Positions 50,416 through 59,901 of a DNA stretch of 64,000 bases are shown in pieces. Both the position numbers and the translations under genes were made by a program. Each line of letters opens with the position of its first letter. Position 1 is the first letter of the stretch. The DNA is from Winogradskyella sp. UBA3174 (lineage in GTDB: Bacteria > Bacteroidota > Bacteroidia > Flavobacteriales > Flavobacteriaceae). The stretch lies in assembly GCF_002364335.1 (NCBI RefSeq), contig NZ_DEXW01000080.1:62001-126000 (forward strand), in the 5' to 3' direction. The notes beneath the pieces are model-generated. The model had not been told where the DNA came from, did not search any database, and was given only the letters and a program-made list of their open reading frames with translations.

Positions 50416-52389
50416 ATGAAGAAAATTCTTGTTGTTTTTTGTGTTTTTATGGTCACTACTTCCTTTGCTCAGCAAACGGATTATGTCGATTTTAAAAGGG
50501 TAGAAGCATTAATTGTATTTAATCAGTTTACTGTAGATAGTACAGTTTATAATTCTTATGAAATTGATTTTAAAATCAATAAACCTATAGATTCTATTTA
50601 TTTAGATGCAGTGGGAATGAAGTTTAAGAATGTGGCCTTGAATAATGCTAAGGTTAATTACAAAAATGATGGAAAACACTTAGTTATTTACAGTGACTTT
50701 GAAAAAGGTAAGCAAAATAAATTAAGTTTTATTTTTTTTAATGCCCCAAAAAAAGCAATGTATTTTCTCGGCTGGGAGAATGAGGGTCGAAATCAAATTT
50801 GGACACAAGGCCAAGGGAAGTATACTAGTAATTGGCTTCCGAGTATCGATGATGTTAATGACAAAATAGAATTTGACTTAAAGTATGTTGCGCCGAATGG
50901 CTATGAAGTTATTTCAAATGGTAAGCTTGTTTCTAAGACAGAAAGCATGAGAAATACCCTTTGGGTATATGCTATGCAAGATAAAATGCCAAGTTATTTA
51001 GTAGCGGTTGTTGTAGGGAAATATAACAAAAAGCTAGCAACTTCAAAAAGTGGTATTCCATTAGAATATTACTATTACCCTGAAGACTCTTTAAAAGTTG
51101 AGCCAACGTATCGTTATTCAAAACAGATGTTCGATTATTTAGAAGATGAAATAGGTTTTGCTTATCCATGGCATAATTATAAACAAGTTCCGGTTCACGA
51201 TTTTTTATATGCAGGTATGGAAAACACGAGTGTTACTATTTTCTCAGATGCTTTTACGGTTGATGCCATTGGGTTTAATGATAAAAACTATGTCAATATA
51301 AATGCACATGAGTTGGCACACCAATGGTTTGGTAATTTGGTAACCGCAAAATCTGGCGACCATCATTGGTTGCAAGAAGGTTTTGCGACTTATTATGCTT
51401 TATTGGCTGAGCGCGAGATTTTTGGTACAGATTATTATAATTTTAAACTTTACGAATCTGCTCAAGATTTAGGCAGGCAAGATGTTGCTGGTAGTGGCAC
51501 ATCGCTTTTAAATCCAAAATCGAGTAGTCTGACTTTCTATCAGAGAGGAGCTTGGGTTTTACATGCATTAAGAGATAAAGTAGGTGACGCTGTTTTTAAA
51601 CAAGCTGTTAAAAATTATCTTGAAAAGCATCAGTTTAGTAATGTAGAAACTTCAGATTTTATAAATGAAGTTGAAGGACTCGCGGAAAAAGATTTATCAG
51701 GTTTTGTAAATACGTGGATCGCACAAAAAGAATTTCCTTTTGATGATGCTATTGCTTTATTAAAACGTGAGTCTGCTTACATACAAGAATACATAATGGT
51801 AGATTGTGAAGCAAAAACATCTAAATGTGCGGAGTATTTAAAATACTACGTTTCGGATGATGCAAAAGCTAAGATTATTGCTCAAGTGCCAGATTTGGTA
51901 ACTAAAGATGTATTTAAAAACGGATTAAAAGTACGACAAGCAATTTCTAAACATGTTACTAAAATCCCTGTTGGTTTAAAACCTGAATATGAGTCGTTGT
52001 TAACGGATAAATCTTATGTAACCATAGAAAATGCCTTATACAATCTTTGGGTTAACTTTCCTTTAGAGCGATCAAAATACTTAGCTAAAACTAAAGAAAT
52101 CATAGGACTCAGCGATAAAAACGTAAGGATGCTATGGTTGGTTTTAAATTTGAATACTCCAGAATTTCAATCAGATAAAAAGCAGGAGGTCTATGATGAG
52201 TTGGTAAGTTACACCGATGAAAAATATAATGCCGATTTAAGAATGAATGCATTTCAATATCTAGATTTAATGAAATCTTGTAATGCAAAATGTAAATCTA
52301 ACTTAGAAACGGCAAAAGCACATCATAACTGGAGATTGGTTAAGTTTGCAAAGCAATTAACAGAACAGTTAGAACAAAATAAAAACTAA
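50416..52389 (+). CDS. M1 family zinc aminopeptidase
   Basis: The protein (657 residues) has a signal peptide (cleavage near SFAQQ, about residue 19) and the gluzincin core HELAHQWFG (His298, Glu299, His302) with the third ligand Glu321 in WLQEGFATYY. An M1-type GAMEN-like motif appears as YAGMENTS upstream. The C-terminal 200 residues are helical, as in ERAP-type proteins. It probably trims peptides in the periplasm. The stop codon overlaps the start of the patatin gene (TAATG). Confidence 0.94.
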   Translation: MKKILVVFCVFMVTTSFAQQTDYVDFKRVEALIVFNQFTVDSTVYNSYEIDFKINKPIDSIYLDAVGMKFKNVALNNAKVNYKNDGKHLVIYSDFEKGKQNKLSFIFFNAPKKAMYFLGWENEGRNQIWTQGQGKYTSNWLPSIDDVNDKIEFDLKYVAPNGYEVISNGKLVSKTESMRNTLWVYAMQDKMPSYLVAVVVGKYNKKLATSKSGIPLEYYYYPEDSLKVEPTYRYSKQMFDYLEDEIGFAYPWHNYKQVPVHDFLYAGMENTSVTIFSDAFTVDAIGFNDKNYVNINAHELAHQWFGNLVTAKSGDHHWLQEGFATYYALLAEREIFGTDYYNFKLYESAQDLGRQDVAGSGTSLLNPKSSSLTFYQRGAWVLHALRDKVGDAVFKQAVKNYLEKHQFSNVETSDFINEVEGLAEKDLSGFVNTWIAQKEFPFDDAIALLKRESAYIQEYIMVDCEAKTSKCAEYLKYYVSDDAKAKIIAQVPDLVTKDVFKNGLKVRQAISKHVTKIPVGLKPEYESLLTDKSYVTIENALYNLWVNFPLERSKYLAKTKEIIGLSDKNVRMLWLVLNLNTPEFQSDKKQEVYDELVSYTDEKYNADLRMNAFQYLDLMKSCNAKCKSNLETAKAHHNWRLVKFAKQLTEQLEQNKN

Positions 52390-53273
52390 TGCGAGCTTTA
52401 GTAATTTCTGGTGGAGGAAGTAAAGGTGCCTTTGCAGGCGGAGTGGCACAGTATCTCATGGAACGAGAGAAGCGTGAGTACGATATGTTTTTGGGTACAT
52501 CTACAGGGAGTTTGTTGGTGCCGCATTTAGCTGTGAACGACATTTCAAAATTGTATGATATTTTCACTAACGTTCAGCAGCAAGACATATTTAGTGTAAG
52601 TCCTTTTGTGCAGCGGCAAAAAGGTGACAGAGAGTATGTGTCTATTGACTTCGTAAATTCGCTATGGCAGTTTATAAAACGCAAACGTACTTTTGGTGAG
52701 AGTAAAGCGCTTAGACGCAAAATCCGCAGAGATTTTACATTCGAAGAATATCAAAAAATTAAAGCTGAAAAGAATGACGTCGTAGTTACCGTCTCTAATC
52801 TATCTATGAATAGAGTGGAGTACAAGTCTATAAATGATTGCTCTTACGAAGAGTTTTGTAACTGGATTTGGATTTCTTGTAACTACATTCCGTTTATGTC
52901 TTTAGCAAAAGTTAACGGTTATGAATATGCAGATGGTGGTTTTGGTTGTGTAATACCGATTAGAGAGGCAATTCTAAGAGGTGCCACAGAGATTGATGCT
53001 GTTGTTTTAGAATCTGAGAGTTTAAAAAAACAAAAGGTGCTTGGTAAAAATCCTTTCTCATTAATGATTAACCTTTTTGGTCATTTGATGGATCAGGTAG
53101 AACAAAACGATATTGCTATTGGTAAATTGGCTGCAAAAAATAGAAATGTAAAATTGAACTTATATTACACTCCAACAACTTTGACTGAAAACTCATTAAT
53201 TTTTAGTAAACGTCTTATGGAAAAATGGTGGCAACAGGGTTATGACCATGCTGAGCAAAAACACTCAAAATAG
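52389..53273 (+). CDS. patatin-like phospholipase family protein
   Basis: The 294-residue protein has the patatin features: oxyanion GGGSKGAFAGG (residues 8-18), nucleophile Ser in GTSTGSL, and catalytic Asp in DGGFG. These Ser-Asp dyad enzymes hydrolyse phospholipid or other acyl esters. It has no signal peptide, so it is probably cytoplasmic or membrane-associated. Its ATG overlaps the stop of the M1 peptidase gene by one base, so the two genes are co-translated. Confidence 0.93.
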   Translation: MRALVISGGGSKGAFAGGVAQYLMEREKREYDMFLGTSTGSLLVPHLAVNDISKLYDIFTNVQQQDIFSVSPFVQRQKGDREYVSIDFVNSLWQFIKRKRTFGESKALRRKIRRDFTFEEYQKIKAEKNDVVVTVSNLSMNRVEYKSINDCSYEEFCNWIWISCNYIPFMSLAKVNGYEYADGGFGCVIPIREAILRGATEIDAVVLESESLKKQKVLGKNPFSLMINLFGHLMDQVEQNDIAIGKLAAKNRNVKLNLYYTPTTLTENSLIFSKRLMEKWWQQGYDHAEQKHSK

Positions 53274-53326
53274 TGACTGGTAATTACTTTAAAGTAGTTA
53301 GTTTTATTTTTATCTATCGCTTAAGA

Positions 53327-53848
53327 TTACCACATTTCACCAACCTCTTGTTTAATAAAAGATAACGCTGTATTACTTGGTGCTTGTTTATCCATAAGGT
53401 CAGTTAAAATAACTTCGCGAAGCTTATTTGCTGTGTCTGTATTTTCGAGCATATTGGCCTTTCTAATTAACTGAATAGTTGTGTTTTTAGCAGCTAAAAT
53501 AATATTCCAACATTCATCACTTACATAGATTTGTTGCGATAAATTGTGTTCAAATTCTTGTTGAATACTTGCTATAAGTAAAATTTCATAATCATCTTTA
53601 TATGAGGATGTTGGGTGTATTCTTGTAAGTAGTTTTGTTGGTGATATACGCTCTAAGAAAAGCGCCATACGTTCATAGGCTTGTAGACGCAATGGTAAAG
53701 CATCTTTCTGCATATCTCTTTGTAGTAAATAACGTCTTCTGCCAGCTTCATTTTCTATATGTTGCTTAAAAAAATAGTAAGCGATTGCACCTACAAGTAA
53801 TGCTGGTAATAAGCTAAAAAGTAACTCTATTATTTTGTCAATATCCAT
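53327..53848 (-). CDS. membrane-anchored protein of unknown function
   Basis: The 173-residue protein has one N-terminal TM helix (residues 8-27), then a helical cytoplasmic domain starting FFKQHIENEAGRRRYLLQRDMQKDALPLRLQAYERM. The pattern is common in Flavobacteriia (I recall DUF7935, not verified). The function is unknown. It is 9 bases after the glutamate-synthase-like gene and probably the last gene of that operon. Confidence 0.76.
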   Translation of the reverse strand: MDIDKIIELLFSLLPALLVGAIAYYFFKQHIENEAGRRRYLLQRDMQKDALPLRLQAYERMALFLERISPTKLLTRIHPTSSYKDDYEILLIASIQQEFEHNLSQQIYVSDECWNIILAAKNTTIQLIRKANMLENTDTANKLREVILTDLMDKQAPSNTALSFIKQEVGEMW

Positions 53849-53857
53849 TATAATTCT

Positions 53858-55420
53858 TTATTTTTTTTGTTTTCCGCCAAGATACTCACAATCTTTTAAA
53901 TCTTGAAAACTTTTAAATTCAACAAGTGATTTTTCATACCTAAAGGTCTGGCTAAAGTCTTTTGCTAGATTATGGTCATCGACATTCATTTCAATATCTT
54001 TCATATCAAACTGACAAGGATGTTCATAGCCAGCAGCATGAGTAATTTCAATCAATTCTTTTTTAAAGCTATTAAAGTATTGCGCTAAACGTTCAGATTT
54101 TAAGGGAACATTAATACCGTTTTGCAACCATTTACTTTGAGTAGCGATACCAGTAGGACAACGATTTGTATGGCAAACCTGGGCTTGAATACAGCCAATA
54201 CTCATCATCGCTTCTCTAGCGACATTAATACAATCTGCTCCCATAGCAAAAGCCATGGCTGCTTTTGCAGGAAAACCAAGTTTACCACTACCGATAAATA
54301 CAATACGATCTGTTAAGTCGTGCTTCTGAAATAATTTATAGATATCACTAAAACCATAAATCCAGGGCAACGACACATGATCTGCAAAACTTGGTGGTGC
54401 AGCACCTGTACCACCTTCACCACCATCAACGGTAATAAAATCTGGACCACGATTTTCAGTTTTCATAATGTCTGCTAATTCTTCCCACTGTTCTAATTTT
54501 CCGATTGCGGCTTTAATACCGACAGGTAAGCCAGTAGCTTCTGCTATGGATTCAATAAAATCGATGAGTTCTGGTACGTTAGAGAATGCTTTGTGGTTTG
54601 GTGGTGATAATACATCTTTACCTATTTCTACACCTCTTATATCTGCAATTTCCTTAGTGATTTTTGCGCCAGGTAATACACCACCTTTTCCAGGTTTAGC
54701 ACCTTGGGAAAGTTTAACTTCAATAGCTCTAACAAAAGGATTATCATTTACGAGTTTCACCATTTTTTCCATAGAAAAACCACCATCTTCTGCACGAACG
54801 CCAAAATAACCTGTTCCGAAATGAAAAACAACATCACCACCATTACTGTGGTAAGGTGATAATCCGCCTTCACCAGTATTATGATAGGCATCAGCGATTT
54901 TCACACCTTTGTTTAATGATTCTATCGCTTTAGCTGATAACGAACCAAAACTCATAGCGGATACATTAATAATAGAACCTGGTCTAAATGGTTTTTTGCG
55001 TTTATTATAAGTACCCATTATTTTTGCACAAGGGATAAAGCTTTTATTTAAGGCAGTCGGATGGTTATCATCAACCTTATAAGGCATCATGGCATTATTA
55101 ATAAAAATATGTTGATGTGCATAGATATCTCTATCTGTACCGAAACCTTCGTAGTTGTTTTCTTTTTTTGCAGATGCATAGATCCAGCCGCGCTCAATAC
55201 GATTAAAAGGTAATTCTTCTCTATTATTTGCAACAAAATACTGACGCATTTCTGGGCCAATACTCTCAAGCCAATATCTCAGGTGCCCAACAATTGGGAA
55301 ATTGTGGCTTATGGTATGGCCTCTTTGAAAAAAGATATCGCGTATTGCAACAATAGCAAGTGCAATGATAACCCAAAGCCACCACGAAATTGAGCTTAAA
55401 AATGAAAGCATAGCATCCAT
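53858..55420 (-). CDS. membrane-anchored FMN-binding glutamate synthase family protein
   Basis: The protein has 520 residues. An N-terminal TM segment (WWLWVIIALAIVAIRDIFF) anchors a glutamate synthase alpha-like FMN domain: INVSAMSFGSLS, EVKLSQGAKPGKGG, DGGEGGTGAAP, and the iron-sulfur Cys cluster CIQAQVCHTNRCPTG. It lacks the amidotransferase and the C-terminal domains of true GltB. Stand-alone proteins of this type are widespread and poorly characterised. The start lies 4 bases after the M20 amidohydrolase stop. Confidence 0.9.
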   Translation of the reverse strand: MDAMLSFLSSISWWLWVIIALAIVAIRDIFFQRGHTISHNFPIVGHLRYWLESIGPEMRQYFVANNREELPFNRIERGWIYASAKKENNYEGFGTDRDIYAHQHIFINNAMMPYKVDDNHPTALNKSFIPCAKIMGTYNKRKKPFRPGSIINVSAMSFGSLSAKAIESLNKGVKIADAYHNTGEGGLSPYHSNGGDVVFHFGTGYFGVRAEDGGFSMEKMVKLVNDNPFVRAIEVKLSQGAKPGKGGVLPGAKITKEIADIRGVEIGKDVLSPPNHKAFSNVPELIDFIESIAEATGLPVGIKAAIGKLEQWEELADIMKTENRGPDFITVDGGEGGTGAAPPSFADHVSLPWIYGFSDIYKLFQKHDLTDRIVFIGSGKLGFPAKAAMAFAMGADCINVAREAMMSIGCIQAQVCHTNRCPTGIATQSKWLQNGINVPLKSERLAQYFNSFKKELIEITHAAGYEHPCQFDMKDIEMNVDDHNLAKDFSQTFRYEKSLVEFKSFQDLKDCEYLGGKQKK

Positions 55421-55424
55421 ATCA

Positions 55425-56693
55425 TTAATTATTTAAATAATCTAAAGTGAGTTGTGTGAATGCTTTTACACCAAGTAGCATACTGCTATCGTTAATTTTA
55501 AAATCTGGGGTGTGGTGTGGAAACGATTCTATGTTGCCTGGTGTCATTCCTCCTAAAAAGAAAAAAAAACCAGGTACCAATTCTTGATAATATGAAAAAT
55601 CTTCACCTCCTGTAGTAGCTTTTCGTATTCGTACATTTTTAGTACCAGCAGCTTTATGTAAACTAGGTAACATTTGATCTACCAAGTCATGGTCGTTATA
55701 TGTTATCGTTGTATTGTTTTGAAAAGTAATTGTTGCTTCTCCGCCATAAGCTTTAGCCAAAGTCGTAACCATTTCGGTCATTCTACGTTCTATTAATTCT
55801 TTCATATCTGGATCTAGAGTTCTCACAGTTCCAATCATTTCAGCTGATTCAGGTATAACATTAAAACGTGTGCCAGCTGTTATTTTACCTACAGTAATTA
55901 CAGCAGCTTCATCAACTAATTTCGATTCTCTACTTATTATGGTCTGTAAACCATCAATAATTTTTGCTGATATTAAAATAGGATCTACACCTAACCATGG
56001 TCTACCACCATGAGTTTGCTTTCCTTTAACGTTAATAACAAAACGCTCAACAGATGCCATAATCCCTCCCTTTTTATAGTAGATAGTGCCAACATTATAA
56101 TTAGACCTAATATGCAAACCAAAAATAGCATCTACTTTAGGGTTTTCTAAAACACCTTCTTTAATCATCAGTTTCGCACCACCTTCCTCACCTGGAGGCG
56201 GACCTTCTTCAGCAGGTTGAAAAATAAACTTCACAGTTCCTTTTATTTTGTCTTTATGTTTAGATAAAACTTCTGCAGTCGCCATTAAAATAGAAATATG
56301 AGTATCATGTCCACAAGCGTGCATAACACCAGTTTCCGTATTTAAGAATGTTGTTTTTACTTCAGATTTAAAAGGTAAATTATTGCGTTCTGTAACTGGT
56401 AATGCATCAATATCGGCTCTCAGTGCTAAAACTTTACCTGGCTGATTACCTTTTAAAATAGCTACAACTCCTGTTTTTGCTATTCCTGTTTCAACGTCTA
56501 AGCCAAGCGATTTTAAATGTTTTGCAATCTTTTCGGCTGTTTTAAATTCTCTGTTAGATAACTCCGGATTTTGATGAAAATGATGTCGCCATTCAATTAA
56601 TTTACCTTCAATGTTTGCAATGTCTTGCTCTAAAGAGTTTTGAGCAAACACAGAGGTAGAGACGAGGAGTATTAGTACTAAAAAGAATCTCAT
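55425..56693 (-). CDS. M20 family amidohydrolase, exported
   Basis: The 422-residue protein has a signal peptide (STSVFAQ) and the M20D amidohydrolase pattern: ALRADIDALPV, MHACGHDTH (metal), EEGPPPGEEGG, GLHIRSNYNVG, and late TTGGEDFSYY. Relatives remove acyl groups from amino acids (for example indole-3-acetyl, N-acetyl or hippurate) using Mn2+ or Zn2+. It probably acts in the periplasm. It leads the operon with the glutamate-synthase-like gene. Confidence 0.92.
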   Translation of the reverse strand: MRFFLVLILLVSTSVFAQNSLEQDIANIEGKLIEWRHHFHQNPELSNREFKTAEKIAKHLKSLGLDVETGIAKTGVVAILKGNQPGKVLALRADIDALPVTERNNLPFKSEVKTTFLNTETGVMHACGHDTHISILMATAEVLSKHKDKIKGTVKFIFQPAEEGPPPGEEGGAKLMIKEGVLENPKVDAIFGLHIRSNYNVGTIYYKKGGIMASVERFVINVKGKQTHGGRPWLGVDPILISAKIIDGLQTIISRESKLVDEAAVITVGKITAGTRFNVIPESAEMIGTVRTLDPDMKELIERRMTEMVTTLAKAYGGEATITFQNNTTITYNDHDLVDQMLPSLHKAAGTKNVRIRKATTGGEDFSYYQELVPGFFFFLGGMTPGNIESFPHHTPDFKINDSSMLLGVKAFTQLTLDYLNN

Positions 56694-56826
56694 AGTTTTT
56701 AAATTTGCACTAAGATATTGAAAATTGATAAAACAGAACTCTTAATACATTGTTTATAATTAATGTCGATTCTATAAGGAAAAAACTAAGACAATTCTTA
56801 ATTTTACAGTTCGAAAAATTTAGCAA

Positions 56827-59178
56827 TTGGAAAAGTATCTTAGTCAATTAAACGAAGCACAATTAGAACCAACTTTACAGAAGGATGGACCAATGATCAT
56901 TATAGCAGGTGCAGGTTCTGGTAAAACGCGAGTACTTACGATTCGTATTGCATATCTGATGAGTAAAGGTGTAGATGCTTTTAATATTTTAGCATTAACA
57001 TTTACCAACAAAGCAGCCAAAGAGATGAAGGGCAGAATTGCTGATATAGTTGGAGATGGTGAGGCTAAGAATTTATGGATGGGAACATTTCACTCTGTTT
57101 TTGCTAAGATTTTACGTTTTGAAGGTCATCATTTAGGTTTTCCTAGCAATTTTACTATTTACGATACTCAAGATTCCCAGAAATTAATGGGTTCCATTAT
57201 TAAAGAAATGGGACTAGATAAAGATATCTATAAAACGAAACAGGTTTACAGCCGCATTTCATCTTACAAAAATAGTTTAGTTACGGTTAAGGCTTATTTT
57301 AAAAACCCAGATTTAATGGAAGCTGATGCTATGGCACGACGGCCAAAAATGGGTGAAATTTATAAGGAATATGTAGAGCGCTGTTTTAAAGCAGGCGCGA
57401 TGGATTTTGATGATTTATTGTTAAGAACCAATGAGCTATTAACGCGTTTTCCTAATGTTCTTGCTCAGTACCAAAATAAGTTTCGTTACATACTCGTAGA
57501 CGAGTATCAAGATACAAACCATTCGCAATACTTAATCGTGAGAGCTTTAGCAGATCGTTTTCAGAATATATGCGTTGTTGGTGATGATGCTCAGAGTATA
57601 TACGCATTCCGTGGCGCAAACATTAATAACATTCTTAATTTTCAAAAAGATTATGATGATGTAAAAATGTATCGACTAGAACAGAATTACCGTTCTACTA
57701 AGAATATTGTAGGTGCAGCTAACTCAGTTATTGAACATAATAAAACCAAAATCGATAAAATTGTTTGGACTGCTAATGCTATTGGTGAGAAGGTAATAGT
57801 ACATCGTTCGATGACAGATGCTGATGAAGGTAGATATGTCGCGAGTACTATTTGGGAAACAAAAATGAATAACCAACTGCATAATAGTGATTTTGCAGTG
57901 TTGTATCGTACAAATGCCCAATCTAGAGCGATTGAAGATGCATTGAGAAAACGAGATACTCCTTATCGTATTTATGGCGGCTTATCATTTTATCAACGGA
58001 AAGAAATAAAAGATGTTACAGCTTATTTGCGTTTAATACTCAATTCGGCTGACGAGGAAGCATTAAAACGAGTTATTAATTATCCAGCAAGAGGTATTGG
58101 CCAAACAACCATAGATAGATTAGTTGTTGCAGCAAATGTTACTGGAAAAACGATTTATGGTGTTTTAAAGGCTATTGATACAACAGAAATTAATATTAAC
58201 AACGGTACTAAAAATAAACTAAGAGATTTTGTAACGCTTATAGAGAGTTACAAAGTGATGAACCAAACGGCAAATGCTTTTGATTTAGCCGAGCATGTTA
58301 CCAAAACAAGTGGTTTAATTAGAGAAATGAACAAGGATGCAACTCCAGAAGGTGTAACGCGTATCGACAATGTTCAAGAATTATTAAATGGTGTTAAAGA
58401 TTTTGTTGAAGGACAAATTGAATTAGCAGATGCAGGAGATTCTTTAGCCGAATTTTTAGAAGATGTAGCTTTAGCTACAGATTTAGATGCAGATAAAGGA
58501 GATCCAGATCATGTGGCTTTAATGAGCATTCACATGGCAAAAGGGTTAGAATTTGGGCATGTATTTGTTGTTGGGATGGAAGAAGATTTGTTTCCAAGTG
58601 CAATGAGTATGAACACTAGAAGTGAGCTAGAAGAAGAACGTCGACTATTTTATGTAGCTTTGACAAGAGCAGAACAACAAGCTTACTTAACATATACCGT
58701 TTCTAGATACCGTTGGGGAAAGTTAATAGATGCTGAGCCTAGCCGATTTATAGAAGAAATTGATGAAGAATTTATAAATATTACAACACCTTTAAAAGAA
58801 CAACGTTTTAACCCAATGCTAGATGCTTCAATTTTTGGAGATATAGAACCAAATAAAATACGCTTCGCAAAGCCAAAATTAGCCAAAATGCAAAAGAAAG
58901 ACAATAAAAAGAAACCAGAAAATTTCGTTATAAGTACTCCAAAGAAACTGACACTTGTTGATAAAGATAGTGAAGCAGCAAACGTATTTGAAAGTAAGCT
59001 TGCTGTTGGTAACTTAGTGAATCATCAACGTTTTGGTAGAGGTGAAGTCATTAAAATTGAAGGTAAAGGTGGAGATTTAAAAGCTGAAATTAAATTTAAA
59101 AATGGTGATACTAAGAAACTCTTACTAAGGTTTGCGAAACTAACGGTACTCGGAGCTTCTTCTTCTTCTTCTTCTTAA
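56827..59178 (+). CDS. UvrD/PcrA-type ATP-dependent DNA helicase, TTG start
   Basis: The 783-residue protein starts at TTG (56827); an in-frame stop is just before it and no earlier ATG is possible. The superfamily 1 helicase motifs are complete: Walker A AGAGSGKTRVL (about 27-37), LALTFTNKAAKEMKGR, LVDEYQDTN, VVGDDAQSIYAFRGA, LEQNYRST, and late SIHMAKGLEF and ALTRAEQQ. The C-terminus has a tudor-like domain (GNLVNHQRFGRGEVIKIEGKG) and ends in a run of six Ser encoded by TCT repeats. UvrD/PcrA works in repair and in removing RecA from DNA. Confidence 0.95.
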   Translation: MEKYLSQLNEAQLEPTLQKDGPMIIIAGAGSGKTRVLTIRIAYLMSKGVDAFNILALTFTNKAAKEMKGRIADIVGDGEAKNLWMGTFHSVFAKILRFEGHHLGFPSNFTIYDTQDSQKLMGSIIKEMGLDKDIYKTKQVYSRISSYKNSLVTVKAYFKNPDLMEADAMARRPKMGEIYKEYVERCFKAGAMDFDDLLLRTNELLTRFPNVLAQYQNKFRYILVDEYQDTNHSQYLIVRALADRFQNICVVGDDAQSIYAFRGANINNILNFQKDYDDVKMYRLEQNYRSTKNIVGAANSVIEHNKTKIDKIVWTANAIGEKVIVHRSMTDADEGRYVASTIWETKMNNQLHNSDFAVLYRTNAQSRAIEDALRKRDTPYRIYGGLSFYQRKEIKDVTAYLRLILNSADEEALKRVINYPARGIGQTTIDRLVVAANVTGKTIYGVLKAIDTTEININNGTKNKLRDFVTLIESYKVMNQTANAFDLAEHVTKTSGLIREMNKDATPEGVTRIDNVQELLNGVKDFVEGQIELADAGDSLAEFLEDVALATDLDADKGDPDHVALMSIHMAKGLEFGHVFVVGMEEDLFPSAMSMNTRSELEEERRLFYVALTRAEQQAYLTYTVSRYRWGKLIDAEPSRFIEEIDEEFINITTPLKEQRFNPMLDASIFGDIEPNKIRFAKPKLAKMQKKDNKKKPENFVISTPKKLTLVDKDSEAANVFESKLAVGNLVNHQRFGRGEVIKIEGKGGDLKAEIKFKNGDTKKLLLRFAKLTVLGASSSSSS
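59156..59175 (+). repeat. TCT microsatellite at the end of the helicase gene
   Basis: Six to seven TCT/TTC units encode the final Ser run of the helicase, right before the stop. Because the unit is a codon, slippage would only change the number of Ser. Confidence 0.7.
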
Positions 59179-59198
59179 TATCAAAAAAACTATTTACT

Positions 59199-59786
59199 AT
59201 GAAAAAAGTAATATTATTTCTAGTTCTTTTACAACTAACAGTTTCTTTTGCGCAACGACCAAATGGAGGGCTTGGTGGTAATACAAGGCAAGCTTCAGCA
59301 GGTCAAGAAAGACCAGAGTTTGAATCTACGAAGGTTGCAGGATTTATAGAATACGATTCAAAGAAAGTTTTAAAGAAACTTAAGCTAAAGAAAGGTGACT
59401 CTATAGTTAAGCAGATAACGGTACATATAAATACTTATAATGCTAAGATTACTAGTATTAAATTAGAAAATAAAGAGTTGCTTGAAGGTTTAGATATTGT
59501 TGTTAATCAAAACATGGAAACAGCTATGAAGACTAGGAATAGAGAGCTAATGGGAACAACCATGAAAATGGTTCAAGAAAAACTGAAACCTATTAGAGAT
59601 AAAATCAAAGCACAAGATGACGAATTAAATGTGTTTTTTGAGCAGAGTTTAACTGATGACCAAAATAAAAAGTGGTTAGACTATCAAAAATCGGAACGCG
59701 AAAAGTTAATGCCAAAAAGACGTCGAGGAAATGATGCTAGAAATAGACCTGACGATCTAAATGGTAATCAACGTAAAAGAGGTTAA
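59199..59786 (+). CDS. exported protein of unknown function
   Basis: The 195-residue protein has a clear signal peptide (VSFAQ, about residue 18), then a Gly/Arg-rich stretch, a helical central part (residues 50-165) and a basic Arg/Asn-rich C-terminus (PKRRRGND, NQRKRG). The helical Lys/Glu-rich body recalls Spy/CpxP-like periplasmic proteins, but no family signature is certain. It is 20 bases after the helicase gene. A hairpin (59817-59847) follows it. Confidence 0.66.
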   Translation: MKKVILFLVLLQLTVSFAQRPNGGLGGNTRQASAGQERPEFESTKVAGFIEYDSKKVLKKLKLKKGDSIVKQITVHINTYNAKITSIKLENKELLEGLDIVVNQNMETAMKTRNRELMGTTMKMVQEKLKPIRDKIKAQDDELNVFFEQSLTDDQNKKWLDYQKSEREKLMPKRRRGNDARNRPDDLNGNQRKRG

Positions 59787-59816
59787 TTAACTAATTTTTT
59801 TTGATATCTAAGTTTT

Positions 59817-59847
59817 ATCGCTTTTAGATAAATTAGGCTAAAGCGAT
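59817..59847 (+). terminator. hairpin after the exported protein gene, weak terminator
   Basis: Stem ATCGCTTTTAG / CTAAAGCGAT with one bulge and a 10-base loop. There is no T-run directly after it, so it may be only a 3' mRNA-stabilising structure. Confidence 0.3.
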
Positions 59848-59901
59848 AGTTTAAGGCTTTATACGAACTATTACATTTTTTCTTTTTACTATATTTAATA
59901 T

